From Lactobacillaceae bacterium UBA639 (GTDB lineage: Bacteria; Bacillota; Bacilli; Lactobacillales; Lactobacillaceae), in the NCBI GenBank assembly GCA_002299975.1, contig DBOT01000122.1:1-5294 (forward strand): 5,294 nucleotides of DNA. Reading direction: 5' to 3'. Shown here piece after piece: positions 5,164 to 5,294 of the stretch. Both the position numbers and the translations under genes were made by a program. Each line of letters opens with the position of its first letter. The stretch's first letter is position 1. Below the pieces are notes generated by a model, which had not been told where the DNA came from, did no database searches, and saw nothing but the letters and a program-made list of their open reading frames with translations.

Positions 5164-5243
5164 GACATCAGGTATCATATTAAGTGAACCAAACCTATAT
5201 GAAAGGATGTCCGTCAAATGACGCACTTAAATGATACCATGTC
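5164..5243 (+). repeat. Long imperfect inverted repeat around the transposase start
   Basis: GACAT (5164-5168) pairs with ATGTC (5239-5243), GGTATCAT (5171-5178) with ATGATACC (5231-5238), and TTAAGTG (5180-5186) with CACTTAA (5224-5230). That makes 20 base pairs, interrupted only by a CA bulge and one bulged A. The 37-base loop carries the AAAGGA ribosome site (5202-5207) and the ATG. The 3' arm codes for transposase residues 3-9. Confidence 0.75.
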
Positions 5244-5294
5244 TACTAGTTTATTGACTACTCATAAAAAGAATGCTCATCTTACTAAAGAAGA
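5218..5294 (+). CDS. IS30-family transposase, N-terminal fragment (continues past window)
   Basis: The frame opens at ATG 5218 and stays open to the window edge, giving 25 complete codons that start MTHLNDTMSTSLLTTHKK and end AHLTKEE-like. This start, leading into the 'LTKEER' beginning of the N-terminal helix-turn-helix, is what I remember of IS30-family transposases in Limosilactobacillus and relatives. These bind the terminal repeats and move the element through a DDE catalytic domain, which is not visible here. AAAGGA (5202-5207) is 10 bases before the ATG. ATG 5239 in the same frame is a possible alternative start that would leave out the residues coded by the hairpin arm. Confidence 0.75.
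   Translation, partial: MTHLNDTMSTSLLTTHKKNAHLTKE

Larger units (their letters stand above)
5164..5294 (+). mobile_element. Left end of an IS30-family insertion sequence (truncated by window edge)
   Basis: The element is recognised from its transposase start at 5218. The outer boundary is uncertain: it is placed at the start of the long inverted repeat at 5164, but the terminal repeat may begin anywhere from about 5140 to 5172. The right end, the second terminal repeat and any target duplication lie outside the window. Confidence 0.6.

Overview
The window looks like chromosomal DNA of a heterofermentative lactobacillus, most likely a Limosilactobacillus-type species. The signs are short purine-rich Shine-Dalgarno sites, AT-rich spacers between moderately GC-rich genes, a lactobacillar-type TagE/GtfA-like glycosyltransferase, and the start of an IS30-family transposase of a kind I remember from Limosilactobacillus genomes. 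The species call is an inference; no marker gene is present.

Layout, left to right. (1) The last 18 codons of a probable membrane protein end at 59, followed by a strong terminator (110-151). (2) A histidine phosphatase gene (238-885, +) has its own promoter (171-199) and terminator (907-957). (3) A roughly 475-base gene-poor stretch (886-1360) holds the most unusual signal of the window. A plus-strand promoter, a well-placed Shine-Dalgarno with a 21-codon ORF, three hairpins and a terminator lie on one strand. A minus-strand extended -10 and a minus-strand terminator cover almost the same bases on the other. This looks like a pair of convergent, overlapping small RNAs, in the manner of a type I toxin-antitoxin or antisense-regulated locus. 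A plain overlapping-terminator explanation is also possible. (4) A two-domain GT4-like glycosyltransferase (1361-2878, -). (5) An AAT-family amino acid permease (3043-4410, -) with a strong terminator (2983-3028). (6) A TetR/AcrR-family regulator (4531-5100, +), divergent from the permease. (7) The left end and first 25 codons of an IS30-family element (about 5164 to the window edge).

The permease and the TetR gene form the clearest functional unit. They share a 120-base divergent control region in which the two promoters lie face to face on the same bases, each -35 overlapping the other's -10. Two similar TTGT-N3-ACAA palindromes cover the two -10 elements. The simplest reading is a TetR repressor that shuts off both itself and the permease, probably in response to an amino acid or related ligand that cannot be identified from sequence alone. 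The glycosyltransferase has its own weak promoter and is separated from the permease by a terminator, so it is probably an independent cell-surface glycosylation gene. The IS30 insertion lies just downstream of tetR and begins with a long imperfect inverted repeat that could hide its own translation start when transcription comes from outside.
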